This document shows positions 1 through 7,177 of a stretch of 22,918 nt of DNA, piece by piece (the stretch's first letter is position 1; each line of letters starts with the position of its first letter). Source of the DNA: CAZJBP01 sp964544115 (GTDB lineage: Bacteria > Verrucomicrobiota > Kiritimatiellia > UBA8416 > JADHWI01); assembly GCA_964544115.1 (NCBI GenBank), contig CAZJBP010000045.1, positions 1 through 22,918 of the forward strand, read 5' to 3'. Position numbers and translations under genes: made by a program. Below the pieces are notes generated by a model, which was not told the DNA's origin, searched no databases, and saw only the letters and a list, made by a program, of their open reading frames with translations.

Positions 1-2
1 CA

Positions 3-74
3 TTCGTGCACGGGCACGTGAACGTGTACGGCAGGGCGGTCGGGGCTGCCCGCCCTCCAGTTCATGGGCCATAA
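3..74 (+). CDS. Possible C-terminal tail of an upstream gene (partial)
   Basis: One frame is open from the window edge to a TAA ending at position 74. It encodes about 23 residues, beginning FVHGHVNVYG and ending in GP. Its third codon positions are GC-rich like the following genes, and its stop lies about 120 bases before the first confident start. A second frame is also open, to position 94, so the choice is weak. No family can be recognised from so few residues. It is listed because a gene end here would fit the dense + strand organisation. Confidence 0.22.
   Translation, partial: FVHGHVNVYGRAVGAARPPVHGP
33..56 (+). other. GC-rich hairpin near the window start
   Basis: The 7-base arm AGGGCGG (33-39) is exactly complementary to CCGCCCT (50-56), with a 10-base loop. 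No T-run follows, so it is not a canonical Rho-independent terminator. It overlaps the putative tail of the upstream gene and lies ahead of the first operon gene, so it could be a transcript-end or attenuating structure. Confidence 0.35.
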
Positions 75-80
75 ACCTGA

Positions 81-108
81 GCGTTGGGCGTTAAACGTTG
101 AGCGTTCA
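81..108 (+). repeat. Four-unit degenerate 7-bp repeat (RCGTTNN)
   Basis: Four consecutive heptamers read GCGTTGG, GCGTTAA, ACGTTGA and GCGTTCA, in exact 7-base register. Each has CGTT at positions 2-5. The array lies in the spacer ahead of the wlbA-type gene. From general experience, short CGTT/AACG heptad arrays recur between genes in environmental PVC-type genomes, but I cannot confirm copy number here. It may be a dispersed intergenic repeat rather than a regulator site. Confidence 0.5.
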
Positions 109-196
109 TCCCGAATCCCATTGCCTTGAAGGGGTCGTTTCGACACAATGCCCACCGACAGCCGGCCCGAAAGCCGCCGGCCTCGAGGGGCGGGAT

Positions 197-1153
197 ATGG
201 CGGATCAGCAACGATTTGCGTTGGTTGGCGCGGCGGGCTACATCGCCCCGCGCCATTTCCGGGCCATTCGTGACACCGGGAATGTGCTGGTCGCCGCGGT
301 TGACCCTCACGACGCCGTCGGCGGGATGGACGCCTATTTCCCCGAGGCCCGGTTCTTCACCGAGATCGAGCGGTTCGACCGGCACATCGAGAAGCTGCGG
401 CGCCTGCCGGACCAGCAGGCGGTCAACTATGTCAGCATCTGCTCCCCGAACTACCTGCACGACGCGCACATTCGCCTGGCGCTGCGCGCACACGCGCACG
501 CTATCTGCGAGAAGCCGCTGGTGATCAATCCTTGGAACCTCGACGCCCTGGCGGGCCTGGAGGCCGAATACAACCGGCGGATCTACACGATTCTCCAGCT
601 GAGGGTTCACCCGGCGCTGGTCGCGCTCAAGAAGCAGCTTGAGGCGAGCCCGCGCCGGGATAAGGCCGAGATCTCTCTGACCTACATCACCCGCCGTGGA
701 GCCTGGTACGCGGTTTCCTGGAAGGGCGACGAGGCCCGCTCGGGCGGCGTGGCTATGAACATCGGCATTCATTTCTTTGACCTGCTGATCTGGCTCTTTG
801 GATCCGTCGAGCACAGCGAGGTCCACCTGCGCAGGGCGGACAAGATGGCGGGGAGGCTGGAGCTGCAGCGGGCCAACGTGCGGTGGTTTCTTTCGCTCGA
901 CGGCGGCGATCTGCCCGCCGCGGCCGCCGGCAAGGGGCAGACGGCCTACCGGTCGCTGCAGATCGACGGGCAGAACGTCGAGTTCTCCGAGGGGTTCACC
1001 GACCTGCACACCCGGGTGTACGAGGAGATTCTCGCCGGGCGCGGCTACGGCATGGCCGACGCGCGGGATGCGATCCAGGCGGTGTATGACATCCGCAAGG
1101 CCGAGGTGGTGACGCCGCGCGGCAACGGCCACCCGCTCCTGGCGGGTGGGTGA
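197..1153 (+). CDS. wlbA: UDP-GlcNAc-uronate 3-oxidase, WlbA/WbpB type (Gfo/Idh/MocA family)
   Basis: The 318-residue product has the N-terminal Rossmann motif VGAAGYIAPRHFRAIRDTGN (from about residue 8), which closely recalls WlbA/WbpB proteins. The Gfo/Idh/MocA signature EKPL is at residues 105-108, and NIGIHFFDLL places the conserved His/Asp at 192 and 195. Family members oxidise the C3 hydroxyl of UDP-GlcNAcA in the cytoplasm with NAD, giving the 3-keto sugar that is transaminated to UDP-GlcNAc(3NH2)A. I chose ATG 197 because a GAGGGGCGGG purine-rich site precedes it and the length matches the family. An upstream TTG at 98 in the same frame would add an unconserved extension running through the heptad repeat. 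The N-acetyltransferase of the same pathway starts 9 bases after the stop. The transaminase (WbpE type) is not in the window. The family call is firm; exact substrate is inferred from the neighbouring gene. Confidence 0.9.
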   Translation: MADQQRFALVGAAGYIAPRHFRAIRDTGNVLVAAVDPHDAVGGMDAYFPEARFFTEIERFDRHIEKLRRLPDQQAVNYVSICSPNYLHDAHIRLALRAHAHAICEKPLVINPWNLDALAGLEAEYNRRIYTILQLRVHPALVALKKQLEASPRRDKAEISLTYITRRGAWYAVSWKGDEARSGGVAMNIGIHFFDLLIWLFGSVEHSEVHLRRADKMAGRLELQRANVRWFLSLDGGDLPAAAAGKGQTAYRSLQIDGQNVEFSEGFTDLHTRVYEEILAGRGYGMADARDAIQAVYDIRKAEVVTPRGNGHPLLAGG

Positions 1154-1162
1154 GGAAACGCC

Positions 1163-1825
1163 ATGGCTGACTACTTCGTTCACGAGTCCGCGTATCTCGA
1201 TGACGGCGCGGCCGTCGGCGCGGGCACGAAAATCTGGCACTTCAGCCACGTTCAGTCGGGGGCCCGGATCGGACGCGGCTGCATCCTCGGGCAGAACGTG
1301 AACATCGCCGGCGACGTGGTCATCGGCGACAACGTCAAGATCCAGAACAACGTGGCCGTCTACGCCGGGACAACCGTCGAGGACGACGTCTTCCTCGGCC
1401 CGTCGTGCGTGCTCACCAACGTCACGAACCCCCGCTCACAGATCAACCGCCATGCGCTGTACGAGAAGACCCTGATCCGCCGCGGCGCCTCCATCGGCGC
1501 CAATGCCACCATCGTGTGCGGCGTGTCCATCGGGCGGTACGCCTTCATCGCCGCCGGAGCCGTTGTCACGAAGGACGTGCGCGACTACGCGCTGATTGTG
1601 GGCAATCCCGGCCGCCAGTCTGCATGGATCAGCCGGCACGGGCATCCCCTGCGGACCCCGGACGCGGAAGGCGCCCTGATCTGCCCGGAAAGCGGCTACC
1701 GCTACCGCGAGGTGCAGCCCGGCGTCCTGCGGTGCCTGGATCTGGACGAAGACGCCCCGCTCCCGCCCGGCGGAAATGTGGGGGCAAAATCCTACCGCGA
1801 CTTCCATCGGCAGTCTTCCCGATAA
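1163..1825 (+). CDS. wlbB: UDP-3-amino-uronate N-acetyltransferase, WlbB/WbpD type (left-handed beta helix)
   Basis: The product is 220 residues. The N-terminal two thirds is a hexapeptide-repeat left-handed beta helix (for example IGRGCILGQNVNIAGDVVIG) with WlbB/WbpD hallmarks IWHFSHV, KIQNNVAVY, VFLGPSCVLTNVTNPRS and IVGNPGR. These enzymes acetylate the 3-amino group of UDP-GlcNAc(3NH2)A using acetyl-CoA, giving UDP-GlcNAc(3NAc)A. The C-terminal 45 or so residues extend past the helix with CPESGYRYRE and LRCLDL, resembling a degraded Cys-based zinc ribbon that some homologues carry. The ATG at 1163 follows GAGGA overlapping the upstream stop codon, suggesting translational coupling to the oxidase. 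Neighbouring pathway genes support the assignment. A generic sugar O-acetyltransferase is the less likely alternative. Confidence 0.9.
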   Translation: MADYFVHESAYLDDGAAVGAGTKIWHFSHVQSGARIGRGCILGQNVNIAGDVVIGDNVKIQNNVAVYAGTTVEDDVFLGPSCVLTNVTNPRSQINRHALYEKTLIRRGASIGANATIVCGVSIGRYAFIAAGAVVTKDVRDYALIVGNPGRQSAWISRHGHPLRTPDAEGALICPESGYRYREVQPGVLRCLDLDEDAPLPPGGNVGAKSYRDFHRQSSR

Positions 1826-1921
1826 CATGATGCACGAGCACCCCCTTCTTGCTGGCGCTGCAGCCGGTCCGGCGTCTCCGAAGCCGCGGCCCTCCCTGGC
1901 GACGGAGGCGGTGGCGACCGG

Positions 1922-3349
1922 ATGGAGCCGGTGTTGCGTGCGGGAGGCAGCCCCTTGCGGCGAATCCTGAAACGGGCCGGCGCCCTCGAGCGGCGCATGG
2001 GGGTGCTGTGGTGGCACACGGGGTGGATGTTCGCGGTGTCGCGCGCGGGCGACCTGATCAGCCTGTACATCGGCATCTTTATCGTCCCCGACGTGCTCTC
2101 CCGTGACGAACTCGGCGCCGTCCTCCCCCTGACCACGCTCATCCCCTTCGTTGCGCTGCCGATCACGGTGATCATGATGGCGGCGGTGAAGTATATCGGG
2201 ACGTTTCACGCGGAGGGGCAACTGGGCAAGGTCCGCGCCCTGATCGGCGACCTCGTGAGGATGACGACCGTCCTGTCGGTGCTGCTCATGGTCGCCCTGG
2301 TGGCGCTGCGCACACCCATCCAGAACAGCCTGCGCATCCAGTCCCCGCTGGTGGTCGTCCTCGTGGGTCTGTCCGCCATCGCCACCTGCTGGATGCCGCT
2401 CGTGACCGCCGTTTGCCAGGGGCTGAAGCACTTCTACCGGATCACGCTGACCAAGCTGGCGGGGCCGGTGGCGCGGCTCGGCGTCGTCCTGCTCCTGCTG
2501 CGTCCGCTGGGCCTGGCCGGCTATGTCGCCAGCCTGTTCGCCGCAACGCTGGCGCAGGTTGCCCTGCTGGCCACGGGGCTGCGGTCTGTGGCTATTGTTC
2601 AGGCGGAGCGCGAGTCCTATTCGGAGCACAAACGCGCTATGGTCCGTTACGCCCTGACGGCCGGCCTGTTCTCCCTCGTCTCGACCTGGCAGGCGTTCTT
2701 CGAGCCCTGGATGATCCGTCACGCGCTGTCGCCGGCCGATTCGGCCGGTTACTATGTGGCCGCCATGTTCGGCAACATCCCCCTGTGGGTCGCGCCGGCC
2801 ATGACCCCGTTCCTCTTTCCGCTGCTGTCCGAGCGCCATGAAACCGGCCGCTCCACGCGCCCCATGCACCTGCAGTCGCTCGGGGCGATCCTGGCCATTG
2901 GCGTGGCGGTGGCCGCCGCCCTGGCCCTCCTCATGCCGTGGATGCTGACGCTGCGCGCCTCGTGGCGGGAATACGCCGCCTACGCCCCCTTTGCCTGGCG
3001 CCAGGCCGTCATCACCACGCTCTCGGTCCTGATCGGCACGCACGCCCTCTGCCAGACCGCCTGCCGCCGCTTCGGGTTCCTGTGGTACTGCGTGCCCCTG
3101 GTTGCCATCGAGACCGCGGTGATCTTCGCGTGGGCGCCAGGGCATGGCCCCGCCGCCGATCAATGGTGGCAGCATGCATTTGGGAAGGATCTCAACGCCA
3201 TACTGCGCCTCATGCTTGGGGTTCGACTTGCAACGGTATGCCTTGCATTGCTCGAATGGCGGGATTTCTGGCCGTCTGTTGGCCACACCCCTCGTGGGGG
3301 GAATCTACATCCTCGTGGCGGAGGGATCGCACCGTGCGTTTACTCGTGA
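1922..3349 (+). CDS. Wzx-like polysaccharide flippase (MATE/MOP superfamily)
   Basis: The 475-residue product is strongly hydrophobic, with about 10-12 membrane segments such as LIPFVALPITVIMMAAVKYI, VVVLVGLSAIATCWMPLV and ILAIGVAVAAALALLMPWM. Its layout resembles Wzx/PST transporters, which move undecaprenyl-linked repeat units across the inner membrane. ATG 1922 has a GGAGG site at 1904-1908, 13 bases upstream. A TTG at 1955 with a closer GGGAGG is an alternative start. The last 35 or so residues are odd: after a final helix the frame becomes Gly/Pro/Arg/His-rich (PRGGNLHPRGGG), whereas another frame of the same DNA reads as hydrophobic sequence (LLATPLVGGIYILVAEG). GC content also drops near 3180, suggesting a recombined or frameshifted C-terminus. 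The end overlaps the next glycosyltransferase by 16 bases. Membrane-transporter identity is likely; substrate is inferred from context. Confidence 0.75.
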   Translation: MEPVLRAGGSPLRRILKRAGALERRMGVLWWHTGWMFAVSRAGDLISLYIGIFIVPDVLSRDELGAVLPLTTLIPFVALPITVIMMAAVKYIGTFHAEGQLGKVRALIGDLVRMTTVLSVLLMVALVALRTPIQNSLRIQSPLVVVLVGLSAIATCWMPLVTAVCQGLKHFYRITLTKLAGPVARLGVVLLLLRPLGLAGYVASLFAATLAQVALLATGLRSVAIVQAERESYSEHKRAMVRYALTAGLFSLVSTWQAFFEPWMIRHALSPADSAGYYVAAMFGNIPLWVAPAMTPFLFPLLSERHETGRSTRPMHLQSLGAILAIGVAVAAALALLMPWMLTLRASWREYAAYAPFAWRQAVITTLSVLIGTHALCQTACRRFGFLWYCVPLVAIETAVIFAWAPGHGPAADQWWQHAFGKDLNAILRLMLGVRLATVCLALLEWRDFWPSVGHTPRGGNLHPRGGGIAPCVYS

Positions 3350-4467
3350 TAGCCGGTCACTATCGCGCCTTCGTGAGAGGATTGGGGGACGCATTGGCCC
3401 CATTGTACGACCAGGTAACCGTCGTGATCCCCACATGGCGGGAACTTCGTTGCGCCGGTCTGAACGTCCGCGTGTTCCGCAATGTGGACGGTGAGTTTTC
3501 ATCTTCACAGCCCAACGTGAGCGTGCGACGAATCAGCGTGCCTCCTGTCCCTTTCGTTGCGCCTCACAGAATCGTTGCGGGGCTGCGCCGACAGAATGAA
3601 CGGCCAGACGTGGTACTATCCCACTTTATTGTTCCTTACGGTTATCTCGGCAATGCTGTGGCGCGCAGGTTTGAGGCGACGTCGGCCGTGCTTGCACACG
3701 GTTTCGATGCGTATGACTTACCGTTTCGCAATCCGTTCTTTCGGCACCTCACCTGCCGCATCCTGACGCAAGCCGACCATGTGTTCACGGTTTCACGCAA
3801 AAACCAGACGTGCCTCGAAGCGTGCGGCTATGACGGGCGCATTCATGTGATCGGAAACGGCTATGATCCGTCCCTGTTCAACGCAAGAGCTCGCGCCAGC
3901 TGCCGGCAGGCATTGGGACTGCCGGAGAGCAACCCTCTGATCCTTAGCGTTGGGAACCTCGTGCCGATCAAGAACCACGGGATTCTGGTAGAGGCAATGC
4001 CGGCTATCCGCAGATCATGTCCCGATGCCGCGCTCTGTCTGCTGGGAGCTGGGCCGCTTGAACAGGCGCTTCGTCAACGCGTCAAGGCGCTGGGGCTTGA
4101 TGAATGTGTTAAGCTGCCCGGCGCGGCCTTGCCCGCCGATGTTGCGCTGTGGATGGGCGCGTCGGACGTCCTGGCGTTGCCGAGTCTCAACGAGGGGAGT
4201 CCCTGCGTGGTGTACGAGAGTCTGGCCTGTGGTCGGCCGGTCGTGGCAGCCTCGGTAGGGGGCGTTCCCGAACTGGTGCGGACCCGTCTCAACGGGCTGC
4301 TGGTCCCGTCGCCTGCAGACGCGGCTACCTGGGGATTGGCCTTGCTGGAGGCGCTCTCCCTGCCATGGGATGCCCGCTCGATTTCCGCGGCCGTCGGCGG
4401 CAATACATGGGAGGCCACGGCCAGACGCCTCCAGGAAGCACTGTCGGCTCATGGAGCCTTGACGTGA
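3334..4467 (+). CDS. Glycosyltransferase, GT4-like (GT-B fold)
   Basis: The 377-residue product starts MRLLVIAGHYRAFVRGLGDA, a typical GT-B N-terminal fold. Its C-terminal half has GNGYDPSLF, ILSVGNLVPIKNHGILVEAM and LLGAGPLE, and the EX7E nucleotide-sugar motif spans E287 and E295 (NEGSPCVVYESLACG). It would transfer a sugar from a nucleotide donor to a lipid-linked repeat unit on the cytoplasmic side. GTG 3334 was chosen because GGAGGG at 3320-3325 is 8 bases upstream and the Rossmann fold starts there. The same frame extends far upstream through the flippase gene, but that part is unrelated. It overlaps the flippase by 16 bases and begins the lower-GC block. Donor and acceptor cannot be read from sequence. 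Confidence 0.88.
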   Translation: MRLLVIAGHYRAFVRGLGDALAPLYDQVTVVIPTWRELRCAGLNVRVFRNVDGEFSSSQPNVSVRRISVPPVPFVAPHRIVAGLRRQNERPDVVLSHFIVPYGYLGNAVARRFEATSAVLAHGFDAYDLPFRNPFFRHLTCRILTQADHVFTVSRKNQTCLEACGYDGRIHVIGNGYDPSLFNARARASCRQALGLPESNPLILSVGNLVPIKNHGILVEAMPAIRRSCPDAALCLLGAGPLEQALRQRVKALGLDECVKLPGAALPADVALWMGASDVLALPSLNEGSPCVVYESLACGRPVVAASVGGVPELVRTRLNGLLVPSPADAATWGLALLEALSLPWDARSISAAVGGNTWEATARRLQEALSAHGALT

Positions 4468-4483
4468 AGAGGGGGATGCAAGC

Positions 4484-6391
4484 GTGTGTGGCATCGCCGG
4501 AATAGTGTGCCGAGGTCGCCCCACCTTTGACCTGAGGGGTGTGGCCGTCGCCATGGCTCGCGTTCAGCGCCACCGTGGGCCTGACTCCGAGGGCTGCTGG
4601 ATGGACCCCGCGCGGCCCGTCGCGTTGGCCCACCAGAGGCTGGCGATCCTGGATCTCTCGCCGGCGGGACACCAGCCCATGTTGTCCATGTCGGGTCGGT
4701 ACGTGCTGTCCTTCAATGGAGAGATCTACAACGCACCGGAGCTGCGCAACGGCCTTGTACAGCAGGGAGTCGTCTTCTCAGGGCATTCCGACACCGAGAT
4801 TCTCCTGGCGGGCATCGACCGATGGGGTGTAGACGCCGCCGTCCGCCGGAGTGAAGGCATGTTTGCCTTTGCGGTGTGGGATCGTCAGGAGAGGCAGCTC
4901 TGGCTGGCGAGGGATCGAGTGGGTGTCAAGCCGCTCTATTATGCGCGATTGAGTGACGGTGGCGTCGCATTCGCCTCAGAGGTCCGTGCGTTCCAATGTA
5001 TTCCCACATGGAGTGCCACGGTCGACCCAGACGCTCTGCATCTATTCCTGAGACACGGTTACGTCCCGGGCCCCCACTCGATATTCCGTTCAACTTGGAA
5101 GCTGCAGCCGGGCCACACTCTCTGCGTCGGCGTCGAAAATGCACAGACACAAACAGAGCCAACCGCCTACTGGTGCGCCCGGAGCGTGATCGAAAGCGCG
5201 GCGGATGCGCCGAGGCGCAATATCGAGGATGTGGAGGCGGATCTCCATGCCCGACTGCGTGTAGCTGCGGCGAGGCAGAGCGTCGCCGACGTCCCTCTCG
5301 GCTGTTTTCTGTCTGGCGGCGTCGACTCCTCTCTGATTGCGGCGATTCTCCAGAGTCAGACGACCAGGTCCCTCCGCACCTTTTCCATCGGGTTCGACTC
5401 GCCGGATCTGGATGAGGCCCCGTATGCAAGGGCTATTGCCAAACACCTCAGAACTGACCACACGGAGTTCTACGTCGGGGAACGAGATCTGCGCGACGTT
5501 GTGCAGTTGCTGCCGAGCCTGTGCGACGAGCCCTTTGCAGACTCATCGCTGATCCCCACGTACCTGCTCTGCCGGTTGGCGCGGCAAAGCGTGACCGTCG
5601 CGCTGTCTGGCGATGGCGGCGACGAATTGTACTTCGGGTACGATCGGTATGTGCATGCCTCACGTTTGTGGCGACTCCGGAACCGTTGTCCAGACGTACT
5701 GCGCCTTCTGCTGAGGCACACTGGGAATTCCATTGCGCAAGGCCATCGACCTACGGCGGCGACACTGCTGCCCTGGCTGCGCGGCATGCTGAGGCCAGAC
5801 ACCCCCCAGGAGTTCTATCGGCATGTCATCTCTCCGAACCGCGACCCGGCGGCATTTCTATTGAAGGGGCGAGAACCCCACTACTTCCTGACGGAACCGT
5901 CCGTCCTGCCGCCGCAAGCCGCCGACCTGGACGACTACATGCCGTACGCGGACCTGATGACCTATCTGCCCGACGACATCCTCGCGAAAGTCGACCGGGC
6001 AAGCATGGCGGTCAGTTTGGAGACTCGTGTCCCCCTGCTGGATGAACGAATCCTCGAACACGCCCTCACGACACCGACGGCCTGCAAGACCATGGGGGGG
6101 GTGAGAAAGTACTTGCTCAAGCGCATCCTCTCGCGTTACGTACCGTACGAGCTCTTTGCGCGCCCAAAACGGGGGTTCTCCGTCCCATTGGCGGAGTGGC
6201 TCCGCGGGCCGTTGAAGTCTTGGTGTTCGGACCTGCTCGATGGCGAAGCGCTAAGGCGTGAAGGGGTGTTCCGTTCTAAAGCCGTTTGCGAAGCATGGCG
6301 GCAGCACCTGTCGGGATCGAGAGACAACGCGGCGCTCCTGTGGCCGGTCTTGGTGTTCGAAACGTGGCGACGTCGCGCCATTCGGGAGTAG
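4484..6391 (+). CDS. asnB: Asparagine synthase-type glutamine amidotransferase (AsnB family)
   Basis: The 635-residue product starts MCGIAGIV, giving the class II amidotransferase nucleophile Cys2 after removal of Met1, and continues with HRGPDSEG, SFNGEIYN and the glutaminase-type core. The synthetase domain has the PP-loop SGGVDSS at residues 277-283 and SGDGGDELYFGYDRY further on. Length and order match AsnB. GTG 4484 is fixed by the need to expose Cys2, with GAAGAGGGGG just upstream. AsnB homologues in polysaccharide clusters often act on sugars: they are proposed to convert uronic acid carboxylates to amides, as for P. aeruginosa O-antigen enzymes. With diacetamido-uronic acid genes in this locus, that role is plausible but inferred. 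An eight-G run at 6094-6101 lies within the coding region and is in frame here. Confidence 0.93.
   Translation: MCGIAGIVCRGRPTFDLRGVAVAMARVQRHRGPDSEGCWMDPARPVALAHQRLAILDLSPAGHQPMLSMSGRYVLSFNGEIYNAPELRNGLVQQGVVFSGHSDTEILLAGIDRWGVDAAVRRSEGMFAFAVWDRQERQLWLARDRVGVKPLYYARLSDGGVAFASEVRAFQCIPTWSATVDPDALHLFLRHGYVPGPHSIFRSTWKLQPGHTLCVGVENAQTQTEPTAYWCARSVIESAADAPRRNIEDVEADLHARLRVAAARQSVADVPLGCFLSGGVDSSLIAAILQSQTTRSLRTFSIGFDSPDLDEAPYARAIAKHLRTDHTEFYVGERDLRDVVQLLPSLCDEPFADSSLIPTYLLCRLARQSVTVALSGDGGDELYFGYDRYVHASRLWRLRNRCPDVLRLLLRHTGNSIAQGHRPTAATLLPWLRGMLRPDTPQEFYRHVISPNRDPAAFLLKGREPHYFLTEPSVLPPQAADLDDYMPYADLMTYLPDDILAKVDRASMAVSLETRVPLLDERILEHALTTPTACKTMGGVRKYLLKRILSRYVPYELFARPKRGFSVPLAEWLRGPLKSWCSDLLDGEALRREGVFRSKAVCEAWRQHLSGSRDNAALLWPVLVFETWRRRAIRE
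6094..6101 (+). repeat. Homopolymeric G8 tract inside asnB
   Basis: Eight consecutive G bases follow CAT within the synthetase-domain part of the asnB gene (encoding TMGGV). A one-base change would frameshift the gene about 290 bases before its stop. Such tracts are prone to slippage in replication and to sequencing error. The gene is in frame as given. Confidence 0.75.
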
Positions 6392-6400
6392 GTGCAGTGC

Positions 6401-7165
6401 ATGTCCACTGAACACGATGTAGTCTGGACACCTCAGAAGGTGGCCGATTTCTGGGGCTTCTGCGCTCGTAGACCCGAGTTGCGGGCTCAGTACTTTGCCA
6501 TTCAGGTCGGAGACGCCTTCGCGCGGTGCGTATCGCGTCGAGTGCCATGGCGGACAGTTCGCACCGTCCTCGACTACGGATGCGGATCTGGCGCCCTTAT
6601 CCAAGCGTTCCTCGCCCGCGACCGCAGGGGTGACCGTAGAAGAATCTTTGGCTTGGACGCCTCCAGCGAGAACGTGGCTCACACATGTAAGACCATGGCC
6701 GGAAAGACAGGTTTTGGTGGCGCCTTCCTTCCTGGCGACATCCCCAAGGCGTTGCGGCACGAGGCGTTCGACCTGGTTACCCTGACGGAGGTTGTCGAGC
6801 ACTTGACTGATGCCGAACTGGGAAACGTCCTTTCCGATGTGCACGGGCTCCTGCGCCCGGGTGGCTTCCTTGTCGTCTCGACGCCAAATGACGAGAACTT
6901 GCTCGCTTCGTCGGTCCGCTGTCCCGATTGCGCATGCGTATTTCATCGTTGGCAGCATGTTCGCACGTGGACCCGGGACACCCTGTCTGCGACCTTGTCA
7001 GCGGAAGGTTTCGCGCCATTCCGTGTCGATGCCGTGTGCTGGCCAGGCCCAAGAGTGTCGGCGCTGCTGGGTCGGGCTGCACTGCCGTTGTTCTCGTGTC
7101 TCACCCGCATCGGTCTTATCCGCGGGCCCAGTTTGGTGTGCGTCAGCCGCAAGAAAGGTAGATGA
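6401..7165 (+). CDS. SAM-dependent methyltransferase with a CxxC insert
   Basis: The product is about 254 residues. SAM-binding motif I is VLDYGCGSGALIQAF (around D58), followed by FGLDASSENV. Motif FDLVTLTEVVEHL and the post-motif LRPGGFLVVSTPN are typical of class I methyltransferases. After the core lies CPDCACVFHRWQHVRTW, with Cys at 174 and 177, resembling a small metal-binding insert seen in related polysaccharide-cluster methyltransferases. It probably O- or N-methylates a sugar. ATG 6401 was preferred; GTG 6392 directly after the asnB stop is an alternative adding three residues. The next gene starts about 12 bases downstream. Acceptor unknown. Confidence 0.87.
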   Translation: MSTEHDVVWTPQKVADFWGFCARRPELRAQYFAIQVGDAFARCVSRRVPWRTVRTVLDYGCGSGALIQAFLARDRRGDRRRIFGLDASSENVAHTCKTMAGKTGFGGAFLPGDIPKALRHEAFDLVTLTEVVEHLTDAELGNVLSDVHGLLRPGGFLVVSTPNDENLLASSVRCPDCACVFHRWQHVRTWTRDTLSATLSAEGFAPFRVDAVCWPGPRVSALLGRAALPLFSCLTRIGLIRGPSLVCVSRKKGR

Positions 7166-7177
7166 ACTCGTTTGGCC

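Noticed and set aside
1436..3286. Minus-strand open frame of over 600 codons
   Set aside because: It lies antisense to the acetyltransferase and flippase genes. Its translation is rich in Arg, Gly, Gln and His without any domain. Long antisense frames are expected in GC-rich coding DNA.
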